Origin: Njordibacter sp905182035
GTDB lineage: Bacteria; Pseudomonadota; Gammaproteobacteria; Pseudomonadales; Balneatricaceae
Direction of reading: 5' to 3'
Length of the DNA stretch: 64,000 nucleotides
Assembly (NCBI RefSeq): GCF_047730075.1
Contig: NZ_CP159831.1
Location: forward strand, 2,666,001 to 2,730,000
The position numbers and the translations under genes are program-made. This document shows positions 47,032 to 55,490 of this stretch, piece after piece (position 1 is the first letter of the stretch; the number at the start of each line of letters is the position of its first letter). The notes under the pieces were generated by a model. The model was not told the DNA's origin, searched no databases, and saw nothing but the letters and a program-made list of their open reading frames with translations.

Positions 47032-48486
47032 ATGAACTGGCTCGAATTAACATCACTCATGCCGTTGTTATTAGTGGCTTCAATTAGTGTCATATTATTA
47101 CTACTCATAGCCTTCGTACGTGACCACAAGCTTATCTGTTGGGTTACCTGTATTGGATTTTCTATGGCTGCATATTTGGCCTTTACGGATATGGGCAATA
47201 CGGCGCAACAAGTGACCCCCTTGTTGATCATAGATGATTTCAGTCGCTTACTGGGAGGAGTTGTGTTGTTGGTAAGCTTAGCCTGTGCTTGGATGTCCTA
47301 CGCCTATCTAGAAACAGCTGATGAAATCTCTGAAGAGTATTATATATTGCTCTCCCTGGCGGCCTTGGGTGCCTGTGTGCTGGTAGCGAGTAACCATTTT
47401 GCCAGTATGTTTATTGGCCTAGAACTCATGAGTGTATCCTTGTTTGCCATGGTGGGTTATATGGCCCATAGTAAACAGCAGACCAACACGACCCTTGAGG
47501 CTGGGGTTAAGTACATGGTGCTTTCGGGAGTGTCGTCAAGCTTCTTATTGTTTGGGGTGGCTCTGATTTATGCTTATGCAGGCAATCTATCTATAGACCT
47601 TCAAGTCGTTGCAGGGGGGCCACAATTACAATCGGGGTACTTCGTTGTTGGCTCGGCCCTGCTGTTAGTGGGAGTTGCCTTTAAGATGTCGTGGATACCG
47701 TTCCATATGTGGACGCCAGATGTTTACCAAGGGGCGCCTGCGCCTGTTACCGGCTTCTTGGCGGGAGCGGTTAAAGTGGCCGTGTTTGCCTTTGCTATGC
47801 GCTGGTTAATGATGGCGCAAGGTGACTATTTAGATTTACTGCTTTTGGGTTTAACCGTGATGGCGGTATTGTCTATGGTTATGGGCAATTTGTTAGCTTT
47901 GCGGCAAAATAATTTAAAACGCCTACTGGGCTACTCAAGTATTGCTCATATGGGATACGTTATTGTGACTCTTGCAGCCAGTGCAACCCATGGGGCCACT
48001 ACCTTATCAACTGCTCTTGAGGGAGCAGGCATCTACTTGCTCACATACGCCAGCATGACCATGTTAGCGTTTGCGGTTATAAGCCAACTAGCAGCCCAAG
48101 ACCGACGTTTTGAGAGTGGTACTTTGGTGCATTATGAAGGCCTCCTGTTTCAGCAACCTCTGTTAGCAAGCTGTTTAATCCTGGCCATGTTGGCCCTAGC
48201 AGGAATGCCCTTAACAGCAGGCTTTATCGGTAAATATTATTTAGTACTAGTAGCAGTCGACAGTCAACTTTGGCTATTGTTGGGTTTGCTGGTGCTAGGC
48301 AGTAGTCTAGGCTTATATTACTATTTGCGGGTGATATTGGTGCTGTGTAAAACCCCTGTTAGCGATCGTCAGCTGGTTCTTGGCACTAGTGAAAAACTGC
48401 TATTGTTGCTGTTGGCAGCGACTACCCTTTGGTTGGGCCTATATCCAACACCCGTGATCGAATGGGTTCAACTCGCCATTGCGTAG
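47032..48486 (+). CDS. nuoN: NADH-quinone oxidoreductase subunit N
   Basis: 484 residues, the same size as E. coli NuoN, with 14 helices. FIGLELMSVSLFAMVGYM, WIPFHMWTPDVYQGAPAPVTGFLAGAVK and LKRLLGYSSIAHMGYV are the expected motifs. It begins three bases after nuoM and ends the operon; the terminator lies about 75 bases on. Confidence 0.95.
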   Translation: MNWLELTSLMPLLLVASISVILLLLIAFVRDHKLICWVTCIGFSMAAYLAFTDMGNTAQQVTPLLIIDDFSRLLGGVVLLVSLACAWMSYAYLETADEISEEYYILLSLAALGACVLVASNHFASMFIGLELMSVSLFAMVGYMAHSKQQTNTTLEAGVKYMVLSGVSSSFLLFGVALIYAYAGNLSIDLQVVAGGPQLQSGYFVVGSALLLVGVAFKMSWIPFHMWTPDVYQGAPAPVTGFLAGAVKVAVFAFAMRWLMMAQGDYLDLLLLGLTVMAVLSMVMGNLLALRQNNLKRLLGYSSIAHMGYVIVTLAASATHGATTLSTALEGAGIYLLTYASMTMLAFAVISQLAAQDRRFESGTLVHYEGLLFQQPLLASCLILAMLALAGMPLTAGFIGKYYLVLVAVDSQLWLLLGLLVLGSSLGLYYYLRVILVLCKTPVSDRQLVLGTSEKLLLLLLAATTLWLGLYPTPVIEWVQLAIA

Positions 48487-48560
48487 GGCCTTACCATCCC
48501 TACTTAAGGAAGAACCTCTTTCTACAGCTTCGACTACAGTTAATCAAAACCCTACATCTC

Positions 48561-48594
48561 AGCCCATGTGCTTGTGACATGGGGCTTTTTATTT
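48561..48594 (+). terminator. Intrinsic terminator of the nuo operon
   Basis: AGCCCATGT (48561-48569) pairs with ACATGGGGCT (48577-48586, one bulged G) around a seven-base loop, followed directly by TTTTTATTT. It stands 75 bases after the nuoN stop. Confidence 0.75.
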
Positions 48595-48647
48595 CTGACA
48601 TGCAAGAGGTTCACTTACTCATTAAGTCGTAGCCTCTAATAATTTTT

Positions 48648-48655
48648 ATACCAAT
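48648..48655 (+). promoter_or_regulatory. ATACCAAT octamer upstream of the AraC-type regulator
   Basis: An exact copy of the octamer that recurs in the gmaS/gntR gap. It lies about 300 bases before the GlxA/AraC-type gene in a very A+T-rich region. As a single site it could be chance; the recurrence is what makes it notable. Confidence 0.25.
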
Positions 48656-48803
48656 TTTCTAAAAAAATAACCATTTAATTAATACCCTTCGGTACTTGAT
48701 GACCTTATAGATGGACTCTATTATGGGCGAAAAAATGTTTATTTAATTAACATAAATTTATCTATTGTTGCATTTTAAAACATATCCTTTTCATTATATT
48801 TTA

Positions 48804-48813
48804 TTGTTCATAT
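48804..48813 (+). promoter_or_regulatory. Candidate TorR box (TTGTTCATAT) upstream of the AraC-type regulator
   Basis: TTGTTCATAT differs in one base from the E. coli tor box CTGTTCATAT. It is identical to the decamer upstream of tdm at 56277. It lies 146 bases before the ATG of the regulator, inside an A+T-rich gap. A TorR-like protein is encoded at the right edge of the window. Confidence 0.4.
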
Positions 48814-48958
48814 ATTATGTTTACCTGTATACATTATTATCCTAGAGCGACACTATTAGGGTGAAATTTATTGTAAAAACGACAAATTAGGATTAATATG
48901 GTTTAAATGATCTACAAATATACTTTTATTTAAACCCTAGTTTAATCACCGAATATGT

Positions 48959-49939
48959 ATGTCGCTAAATATAATTTCCAATAAAAATTGGCAGCTAGGG
49001 GCCTTATTAATCCCTGGTTATAACTTGGCTGAAATGAGCCATATTGTCGAGCCTTTAAAAGTTGCCAACCACCACCTTGGGCATGAACTTTATCGCTGGA
49101 AATTGTTTTCATTAAACGGTGGCCCCGTACTATCTTCATGCGGCATACAGATTGATACGTTACCCTTGACCTCTTACCTAGCTTTAGATCAACTTGACGC
49201 AATAGTTATTTGTGCAACCCAAGACATCCATCAGCTCCCTCTTCAAGGCTTTACTGCACCTTTGACGCGCTTAGCCGAAAATGGCACTTTGTTAGGCGGT
49301 GTGGGCACTGGGCCTTACTACCTCTACCGTGCAGGCTTACTAGACGATTGCCGATGGACCATCGATCACCGCCATTTAGGTGATTTACGCCAACAAGGTG
49401 CTACACCAAACCGTGCAATCTTTAATGTGAACAATAACCGCTTCACTTGCCAAGGTGGCAGTACAAGCTTGGATATGATGTTACATATTATCCATCTCCA
49501 CCATGGTAAATCGTTGGCGATAGCCGTAGCAGAAGAGATGAATTGTGGTATTTTACGGACCCCAAAAGAGCATCGTTTAGATAATAAGATCAGCCCTTAC
49601 GGTTGGCCTAATTCTTTACAGCAAGTGGCATCATTAATGGAAAATAATATTGATGAACCATTAAGTCTTTCTGAAATAAGTGGATATGCTGGTTTGGGGA
49701 AGCGTCAAATTCAACGTTTATTTAAAGTATATATTGGCATTTCTCCAAGTATTTATTATTTAGAAAAACGCCTTAATCATGCCCATAAATTATTATTTGA
49801 ATCTGAGTTTACAGTTGAAAAGATTGCCATACATAGTGGCTTCTCTTCTTTGCCTAGTTTTTATAAATGTTATAAAAAACGTTTTGGACTGCCACCGTTA
49901 AAAGCGCGTCATCAAAAAGCATTAATGTGGTCCGCTTAA
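48959..49939 (+). CDS. GlxA/GbdR-type AraC family regulator with a DJ-1/PfpI-like domain
   Basis: 326 residues. The N-terminal 200 residues form a class I glutamine-amidotransferase-like (DJ-1/PfpI) domain: GALLIPGYNLAEMSHIVEPLKVAN, CGIQIDTLPL, LAENGTLLGGVGTGPYYLYRAGLL. The C-terminal AraC domain has LSLSEISGYAGLGKRQIQRLFKVYIGISPSIYYLEKRLNHA and VEKIAIHSGFSSLPSFYKCYKKRFG. Known relatives (GbdR, SouR, CdhR) sense betaine, sarcosine and carnitine, so a methylated-amine or glycine-type inducer is plausible. It faces the mgs operon convergently, with a shared terminator between. The gene product may control the TMAO island. Confidence 0.87.
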   Translation: MSLNIISNKNWQLGALLIPGYNLAEMSHIVEPLKVANHHLGHELYRWKLFSLNGGPVLSSCGIQIDTLPLTSYLALDQLDAIVICATQDIHQLPLQGFTAPLTRLAENGTLLGGVGTGPYYLYRAGLLDDCRWTIDHRHLGDLRQQGATPNRAIFNVNNNRFTCQGGSTSLDMMLHIIHLHHGKSLAIAVAEEMNCGILRTPKEHRLDNKISPYGWPNSLQQVASLMENNIDEPLSLSEISGYAGLGKRQIQRLFKVYIGISPSIYYLEKRLNHAHKLLFESEFTVEKIAIHSGFSSLPSFYKCYKKRFGLPPLKARHQKALMWSA

Positions 49940-49987
49940 TTAATTAAATTACCCTTTTCCTTCGCCGTAACATAAAATGAAAACCAC

Positions 49988-50016
49988 AAAAAAGCCCAGC
50001 AATTGCTGGGCTTTTT
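49988..50016. terminator. Bidirectional intrinsic terminator between convergent genes
   Basis: AAAGCCCAGC (49991-50000), loop AATT, GCTGGGCTTT (50005-50014), with A-tract before and T-tract after. It serves both the AraC-type gene and the mgs operon. Confidence 0.8.
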
Positions 50017-50028
50017 AATGCTGAAGAC

Positions 50029-50046
50029 TTGGGGCGCTAGCCCCAA
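50029..50046. repeat. Seven-base-pair hairpin next to the convergent terminator
   Basis: TTGGGGC (50029-50035), loop GCTA, GCCCCAA (50040-50046). It is just downstream of the last gene of the mgs operon on the minus strand and has no T-tract of its own; it may act as a 3' stabiliser together with the stronger terminator. Confidence 0.5.
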
Positions 50047-50056
50047 GATATCGCCA

Positions 50057-50440
50057 TTAGAACTTTGCGTAAGCTTCGCGCAACTGAACCATAGGATGGT
50101 TTTCAGACATCTGGAACTTTACCAACAACTCACGCGCAATCATGTCGCGGTCTTGCTGATTGTTTGGAAGATCAATCGAATCAGGGATGGTTACCCAAGC
50201 GTTGATATTACGATCGAAAACAGCAGCTTTGTCTTCTTCGTAGCCCATATGAACGTCTTCCAACCAGTTAAGGTCGGACCAGTTCATTTTGGCCATGTAT
50301 TCCGTAAGGTACGGAGTACAATGATCCATGTCAGGTACCAAGTTAACGTCGTAGCGGTAACCGATGGTCTGACCAATCATCTTCTCACGTTCTGTATCCA
50401 GACCGTCTGTAGTTAAATAATGATCTACTTCTTTTGACAT
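50057..50440 (-). CDS. Unrecognised 127-residue acidic protein at the end of the mgs operon
   Basis: 127 residues, soluble and acidic, without signal peptide or helices in the membrane. Only one cysteine is present (PDMDHCTPYL), so it is not a small iron-sulfur or zinc-finger protein like sarcosine oxidase delta. Aromatic residues cluster in the middle (YMAKMNWSDLNWLEDVHMGYEED). A strong AGGAGG ribosome site precedes the ATG, which lies 12 bases after mgsC. It should be translated at high level together with the N-methylglutamate synthase subunits. I do not recognise the family; an accessory or fourth subunit of the synthase, or a methylamine-pathway partner, are the options suggested by position. 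Confidence 0.65.
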   Translation of the reverse strand: MSKEVDHYLTTDGLDTEREKMIGQTIGYRYDVNLVPDMDHCTPYLTEYMAKMNWSDLNWLEDVHMGYEEDKAAVFDRNINAWVTIPDSIDLPNNQQDRDMIARELLVKFQMSENHPMVQLREAYAKF

Positions 50441-50452
50441 TGTAATGTCCTC

Positions 50453-51789
50453 CTAGAAACGCGTCATGTCTGGACGGCCAACTGTATGCTGGCTACCTGC
50501 TAATGGTACTTGAGCCATGGCAGACGCTTCCATGGTTAGGGCCGCAATGTCTTCTGGCTCTAGAGAATGGATGTTTGTCTTACCACAGGCACGTGCCAAC
50601 AACTGACATTCGATGGTTAAAGTGTGCAAGAAGTTATATACACGCTCAGAAGCTTCGTCTGGATTTAGACGAGCACGAAGCTTAGGATCTTGAGTCGCAA
50701 CACCTACTGGACAACGGCCAGTGTGACAGTGATAACAAGAACCAGCTTCTACACCCATTTCGTTAGGGAAATCAGCTTCTTCAATGTCACGGTTACAGTT
50801 CAATGCCATCAGCGAAGAGTGACCAATCGCAACTGCATCGGCACCAAGTGCCAAAGCTTTAGCCACGTCACCACCGTTACGGATACCACCAGCGTATACA
50901 AGGCTGATTTCACCAGTCTTACCTACGTCATCAAGGGCATTACGCGCCTGACGGATAGCAGCAATACCAGGAACACCAGTTTCCTCAGTAGCCACGTGTG
51001 GGCCAGCACCAGTGCCGCCTTCCATGCCATCGATGAAGATAGAGTCTGGCTCACACTTAGCCGCCATACGCACATCATCATATACACGAGCCGCACCCAA
51101 CTTAAGCTGAATAGGGATCTGCCAGTCAGTGGCTTCACGGATTTCTTTGATCTTCAAAGAAAGGTCATCTGGACCCAACCAGTCTGGATGACGAGCAGGT
51201 GAACGCTGGTCGATACCAGCTGGTAGTGAACGCATCTCAGCAACCTGATCGGTTACTTTCTGGCCCATCAAGTGACCACCTAATCCAACTTTACAGCCTT
51301 GGCCGATAAAGAATTCACAAGCATCAGCTAGACGCAAGTGGTGTGGGTTAAAGCCGTAACGAGATTGAATACACTGATAAAACCACTTTTCAGAGTAGCG
51401 ACGCTCATCAGGGATCATGCCGCCTTCGCCAGAACAGGTCGCAGTGCCTGCCATGGTTGCGCCACGGGCCAATGCTGTCTTAGCTTCGTAAGACAATGCG
51501 CCAAAACTCATACCAGTGATGTACACAGGGATGTCGAGTACCAAAGGACGCTTAGCTCTAGGGCCGATCACGGTTTTGGTTAAGCACTTTTCACGGTAAC
51601 CTTCAATTACGAAGCGTGTCAAAGTACCAGGCATGAAGGTCAAGTCGTCCCAGCTTGGGATTTTCTTGAACAATGAAAAACCACGCATACGGTAACGACC
51701 AGGTCGGACTTTATGTGGATGTCATTCATGACTTCCGGCGGGAACATGAAGCTCTTCCCGATAATTTCTTTTTGATTAACAACTGCCAT
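50453..51789 (-). CDS. mgsC: N-methylglutamate synthase subunit C (FMN/glutamate synthase domain), with apparent frameshift near 51,700
   Basis: The main open frame, 51688 to 50453 (411 residues), is the glutamate-synthase FMN-binding alpha/beta barrel: ITGMSFGALSYEAKTALARG, CSGEGGMIPDERR, IFIDGMEGGTGAGP, LVYAGGIRNGGDVAKALALGADAVAIG, and SCYHCHTGRCPVGVATQ. But the natural start is the ATG at 51789 with AGGA upstream; from there MAVVNQKEIIGKSF, then PPEVMNDIHIKSDL, reads until near 51,700 and then leaves the frame. Adding one base there gives DLGRYRMRGFSLFKK, the expected family continuation and about 445 residues. It makes N-methylglutamate with MgsA and MgsB. Either the base call is wrong or the gene is damaged. 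Confidence 0.8.
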
Positions 51790-51809
51790 AATAAGTATCC
51801 TCGCTGCTC

Positions 51810-52655
51810 TTAAAGAACTAGCTTCTTCTCTGATGGTTCGAGGTTGTCGTAGTTCCACAACTGCTTACCAGCAACGATCTTTTGAATGTTATCGATGCCG
51901 TTAGGCGCTTCCATACCATATAGATCTAGCTTAGACTTTAACCACTTACGGTCAAGGTCGTTCAAGTCAGCGGGCACGGCGTCTACACCTAAGCCTTCAA
52001 TTTTGCCACCTACGTAGATAGTACCGTCGTACATAGAGTCGCCAAGGTTGATGCCAGCGTCGCCAAGAATGATCATCCGACCACGTTGCATCATAAAACC
52101 TGTGAATGCGCCAGTCTTACCACCAACGATGATAGTGCCACCTTTTTGGTCAATACCGGTACGCGAACCTACGTCACCTCTACAAACTAAGTCACCACCA
52201 CGAATGGCTGCGCCGAAGGTAGAACCCGCATTTTTCTGGACCATAATAGTTCCAGCCATCATGTTTTCGCCACATGACCAGCCAACACGACCAGAGATGT
52301 TCACGTTAGGTCCGTCGATCAAACCACAACCAAAGTAGCCCAAGCTACCTGTGACATTAAGCTGTAAACGGCTTAGAATACCGACACACAAACCATGCAT
52401 AGAGCCTGGGTTGCTTAGATTAATAGTGCCGCAACCTTCTGCCATCAATTCTCGAATACGAATGTTAATTGCAGTTGCATCCATACCTTCACAATCCAAA
52501 GTACCTACTTTGTTTGTGTCGACTACTGGAGCCCATGCATAAGTAAAATTCGCCGATTCGCCAGCATCAAAAAAACGTTGCTGAGTTCTGTTTGTGAGCT
52601 TTTCCGTGTGCAAACCCATGTCATGGGATTGACCGGACGTGCTTACAGTTGCCAT
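51810..52655 (-). CDS. mgsB: N-methylglutamate synthase subunit B (GXGXG domain)
   Basis: 281 residues. It is the stand-alone GXGXG beta-helix of glutamate synthase: repeated units such as GSMHGLCVGILSRLQLNVTGSLGYFGCG, RGGDLVCRGDVGSRTGIDQKGGTIIVGGKTGAFTGFMM and LGDAGINLGDSMYDGTIYVGG. It is thought to hold the core together and form the ammonia/methylamine tunnel with MgsA and MgsC. It overlaps the mgsA end by 13 bases. Confidence 0.87.
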   Translation of the reverse strand: MATVSTSGQSHDMGLHTEKLTNRTQQRFFDAGESANFTYAWAPVVDTNKVGTLDCEGMDATAINIRIRELMAEGCGTINLSNPGSMHGLCVGILSRLQLNVTGSLGYFGCGLIDGPNVNISGRVGWSCGENMMAGTIMVQKNAGSTFGAAIRGGDLVCRGDVGSRTGIDQKGGTIIVGGKTGAFTGFMMQRGRMIILGDAGINLGDSMYDGTIYVGGKIEGLGVDAVPADLNDLDRKWLKSKLDLYGMEAPNGIDNIQKIVAGKQLWNYDNLEPSEKKLVL

Positions 52656-53578
52656 ACGCGCACCTCGCCTTCATAGGGGTCAAATGTATCAATATCGTGG
52701 TCGAAGATTTTACGGATTGAAACTTCTTCAGAAGCCAATGCGATGAAGTCATCACTCTCATAGATAACCATAGGCTTAGCAGCCATAACGTCTTTAGCCA
52801 TACCTAGCGAGTCAGAAGTCGCTACAAGGTAGGTAAATACGCCGTCTAAGTCTTCTACTGAACGACGCATTGCTTTTTCTAAGTCGTCGCCTTCACTAAT
52901 ACGGTTAGCGATATAAACAGCAATAAGCTCTGAGTCACAGTTGGAGTTAAAACGATTACCAAGACGTTCTAGGGCACGGCGGTTAGTCCAGTAGTTCGTT
53001 AACTGGCCGTTGTGTACTACAGATACGTCTGCAAACGGATATGCCCAGTAAGGGTGAGCTGAACGAATATCTACGTCAGACTCAGTCGCCATACGGGTGT
53101 GACCGATTGCGTGTGAACCTTGGAAAGAGTTGATGCCATACTGAGCCGAAACAACAGCTGCATCGCCCAAGTCTTTGATCAATTCAAGACCGTTACCACA
53201 AGACATTACTTCAACGCCTTCGATGTCTTCAATATAATCGATTAAGTTTTTAAGGTCGCCATCAAAAGACACTTCATAACGCAACGCGTAAGAAGTTGAA
53301 TTTTCTTTTTTAGCTACGCTAGCACCTAATTCTGCCATACGCGCATCGACTAAGTCGTTGCGTGATTGAAGCTGTGATGTAACGTCAAAACCTTTCTTAG
53401 TATCAGCTTGCTCTGCAAGGTTGATACGCATTATGTAGTTACTAATGGGGGAGCCATATAGCGCATAACCGGTAGAATCTGGTCCGCGATGCTTCAGAGC
53501 TTGAAGCATATCAGTCATTTCTTGTCCGATGTTTGCACCGCCCGCCTTCTTATGGATAAGGCCTGCAATACCACACAT
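52643..53578 (-). CDS. mgsA: N-methylglutamate synthase subunit A (class II amidotransferase)
   Basis: 311 residues. After removal of Met, Cys2 is the Ntn-hydrolase nucleophile (MCGIAGLIH), followed by the KHRGPDSTGYALYG, GHTRMATES, VVHNGQLTNYW and NSNCDSELIAVYI motifs of class II glutamine amidotransferases. In N-methylglutamate synthase this subunit splits gamma-glutamylmethylamide and passes methylamine on to the synthase. The ATG has AGGAG eight bases upstream. A terminator-like hairpin lies between it and gmaS. Confidence 0.88.
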   Translation of the reverse strand: MCGIAGLIHKKAGGANIGQEMTDMLQALKHRGPDSTGYALYGSPISNYIMRINLAEQADTKKGFDVTSQLQSRNDLVDARMAELGASVAKKENSTSYALRYEVSFDGDLKNLIDYIEDIEGVEVMSCGNGLELIKDLGDAAVVSAQYGINSFQGSHAIGHTRMATESDVDIRSAHPYWAYPFADVSVVHNGQLTNYWTNRRALERLGNRFNSNCDSELIAVYIANRISEGDDLEKAMRRSVEDLDGVFTYLVATSDSLGMAKDVMAAKPMVIYESDDFIALASEEVSIRKIFDHDIDTFDPYEGEVRVWQL

Positions 53579-53611
53579 GGTCGCGTCTCCTAATATTTAC
53601 TTTTAGAGTAG

Positions 53612-53649
53612 TTATAAAATTGGCTGGCAGGCTATTAACCTTGCCAGCC
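53612..53649 (-). terminator. Terminator-like hairpin between gmaS and mgsA
   Basis: On the minus strand GGCTGGCA (53649-53642) pairs with TGCCAGCC (53629-53622), followed by AATTTTATAAC. It lies between gmaS and mgsA and could reduce, not abolish, read-through. Confidence 0.55.
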
Positions 53650-53663
53650 GGGGTTTTCTGAAA

Positions 53664-53683
53664 GCTTGCCGTTTATGGCAAGC
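53664..53683 (-). repeat. Hairpin spanning the gmaS stop codon
   Basis: GCTTGCC and GGCAAGC are exact complements around a six-base loop that contains the TAA stop of gmaS. It may add to the following terminator or stabilise the gmaS transcript. Confidence 0.5.
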
Positions 53684-55148
53684 AATCAAGATACGTTTCT
53701 GTATCCCAGTTAGTCACAGTTTGATTAAAGCGTTCCCACTCATCATTCTTATGACCACTGTAAACAGTGTACATTTCACCAGGCATAGAGGACTTGATCA
53801 CTTCATCATTTGCAAGCTCATTCATGGCTTCGCCTAAAGACATTGGTAATTTCGTAACTTGCTTACCAGCCTCCATAGCCGCGTAGATGTTACGTTCTTC
53901 CGGATCGCCTGGGTCAAGATCGTTGTCCATACCATCGTCAAAGGCTTTAAGTAGTGCCGCACCCATTAAGTACGGGTTAACCATTGAGTCTACTGAGCGG
54001 TACTCAAAGCGTCCTGGTGCAGATACACGCAAAGCACACGTGCGGTTCTGGTAACCCCAGTCAGCAAAGATCGGTGCCCAGAAGCCAGTGTCCCATAAGC
54101 GACGGAACGAGTTCACAGTAGAAGAACCAATTGAAGTTAATGCTGGCAAGTGAGCAATTACGCCACCGATACATTGTAGGCCGATAGGACCTGGCTTAGA
54201 TTCATGGATATCAAGTACTGGCATAAAGGTGTTATGACCACCTTCGCGGTAGGTAAATGGACCAGGCATACCTGGAAGCGAATCAGTACCCGCGATTTCT
54301 GGATGACATACGTCTTCGCCGCCAGACCATAGAGACATGTTATGGTGACAGCCTGAAGCTGACACACCCATAAATGGCTTACTCATGAAACAAGCAATCA
54401 AACCAAATTCACGTGCAACTTGTGCACAGATTTGACGGTAAGTGGTTAAACGGTCTGCGTTTTGCAGTACATCATCATACTGGGTGTTCAATTCTAACTG
54501 GCCAGGGGCGTCTTCGTGGTCGCCTTGAATGATATCTAAGCCCATTTTCTCAGAGTATTCAATGACGCGCATAAATACAGGGCGCAATTCTTCAAACTGA
54601 TCAATGTGGTAGCAAGTTGGCTTAGTCACGCCGCCATCTGGCATGCCGTCTTCGCCCTTCTTCAACCACATCATTTCTGGTTCGGTGCCACAGCGCATTT
54701 CTAGGCCGTGCTTACCTTTAAATTCTGCGTGAATACGACGTAAGTTGCCACGACAATCTGAAGTCAAAAATTGACCTGGATTAACACGCTCTTCGCGGTT
54801 ACGGAATAGCGTACAGAACACGCGTGCAACACGCTTGTCCCAAGGTAGCTGCACAAATGTATCTGGATCAGCGATACCCACAAGCTCAGAAGCTTCAGGA
54901 CCGTAACCAATGTACTCACCATGACGGTCAATAGCTAAGTTAGCTGTTGAACCATATACAAGCTGAAAGCCTTTGGCCGCTGTACGTTCCCAGTGACGTG
55001 CCGGGATACCTTTACCCACAATACGGCCAGTTACAGAGATAAACTGGTAATAAACATAGGTAATACCTAATTCGTCGATTTTAGCGCGCACTTGCTTAAC
55101 CAGGTCATCACGGCCTGGAGCGTCAACGTATTGCTGTAAATCTGTCAT
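53673..55148 (-). CDS. gmaS: Glutamine-synthetase-like gamma-glutamylmethylamide synthetase (GmaS/GlnT family)
   Basis: 491 residues of the glutamine synthetase type III-like family. The beta-grasp N-terminal domain spans about 1-110 and the catalytic domain the rest: EMRCGTEPEMMW, GDHEDAPGQLELN, FMSKPFMGVSASGCHHNMSLW for metals and ATP, and RTCALRVSAPGRFEYRSVDSMVNPYLMGAALLKA at the C-terminus. GmaS joins glutamate and methylamine with ATP to form gamma-glutamylmethylamide. The choice over ordinary glutamine synthetase rests on its operon with mgsABC beside tdm and tmoXWV. A similar order (GlnT-GlxBCD near tdm) is known in SAR11 and roseobacters. GAGGAGG precedes the ATG. Confidence 0.85.
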   Translation of the reverse strand: MTDLQQYVDAPGRDDLVKQVRAKIDELGITYVYYQFISVTGRIVGKGIPARHWERTAAKGFQLVYGSTANLAIDRHGEYIGYGPEASELVGIADPDTFVQLPWDKRVARVFCTLFRNREERVNPGQFLTSDCRGNLRRIHAEFKGKHGLEMRCGTEPEMMWLKKGEDGMPDGGVTKPTCYHIDQFEELRPVFMRVIEYSEKMGLDIIQGDHEDAPGQLELNTQYDDVLQNADRLTTYRQICAQVAREFGLIACFMSKPFMGVSASGCHHNMSLWSGGEDVCHPEIAGTDSLPGMPGPFTYREGGHNTFMPVLDIHESKPGPIGLQCIGGVIAHLPALTSIGSSTVNSFRRLWDTGFWAPIFADWGYQNRTCALRVSAPGRFEYRSVDSMVNPYLMGAALLKAFDDGMDNDLDPGDPEERNIYAAMEAGKQVTKLPMSLGEAMNELANDEVIKSSMPGEMYTVYSGHKNDEWERFNQTVTNWDTETYLDCLP

Positions 55149-55490
55149 CGATGCCTCCTCATATTATTGTTGTTTGGGCTTAAGGACCTATAATTTCTAA
55201 CCAATAAAACGATATTGGTATAGAAAAGGTACATATAAAGCGCCGTAAATATATACCATTTATGAAATTGGTGAGGCAAGTCTTTTTTTGTTAATTATTT
55301 CTACAAACGATATGAATTTTAACTAAATTGATGTTTTATAAACATATTTTTATTTGACCCTTAAATCATTATTTTAGGGTAATTTGCTCCAAAACTAATT
55401 TTTCAGTTGTTATAAACCATTAGCTATACCAATTATCATTATAAACGTGCTAATCTTAATACCAATAATAACCAAAAGCAGTAGCAGACC
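55149..55490. promoter_or_regulatory. Divergent promoter interval for gmaS and gntR with repeated ATACCAAT octamers
   Basis: 342 bases, A+T rich. ATTGGTAT (reverse of ATACCAAT) is at 55214-55221, ATACCAAT at 55426-55433 and 55459-55466, plus a 7/8 match at 55253-55260. The two plus-strand copies are 33 bases apart, about three helical turns, close to the gntR start. They are candidate operators for the FadR-type regulator. A partial tor box (TTCATAT on the minus strand) lies at about 55310. Confidence 0.45.

Noticed and set aside
50690..51202. A 170-residue plus-strand open frame opposite mgsC
   Set aside because: It has an abnormally Thr-rich composition and lies antisense to a well-supported gene.
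51690..51710. Programmed -1 frameshift in mgsC
   Set aside because: No slippery heptamer or downstream pseudoknot is evident at the junction, so a deletion or base-call error is more likely.
53673..55148. Reading this gene as the housekeeping glutamine synthetase
   Set aside because: Operon with mgsABC next to tdm and tmoXWV fits GmaS better. The sequence is of the GlnT/type III-like group, but activity is not proven.
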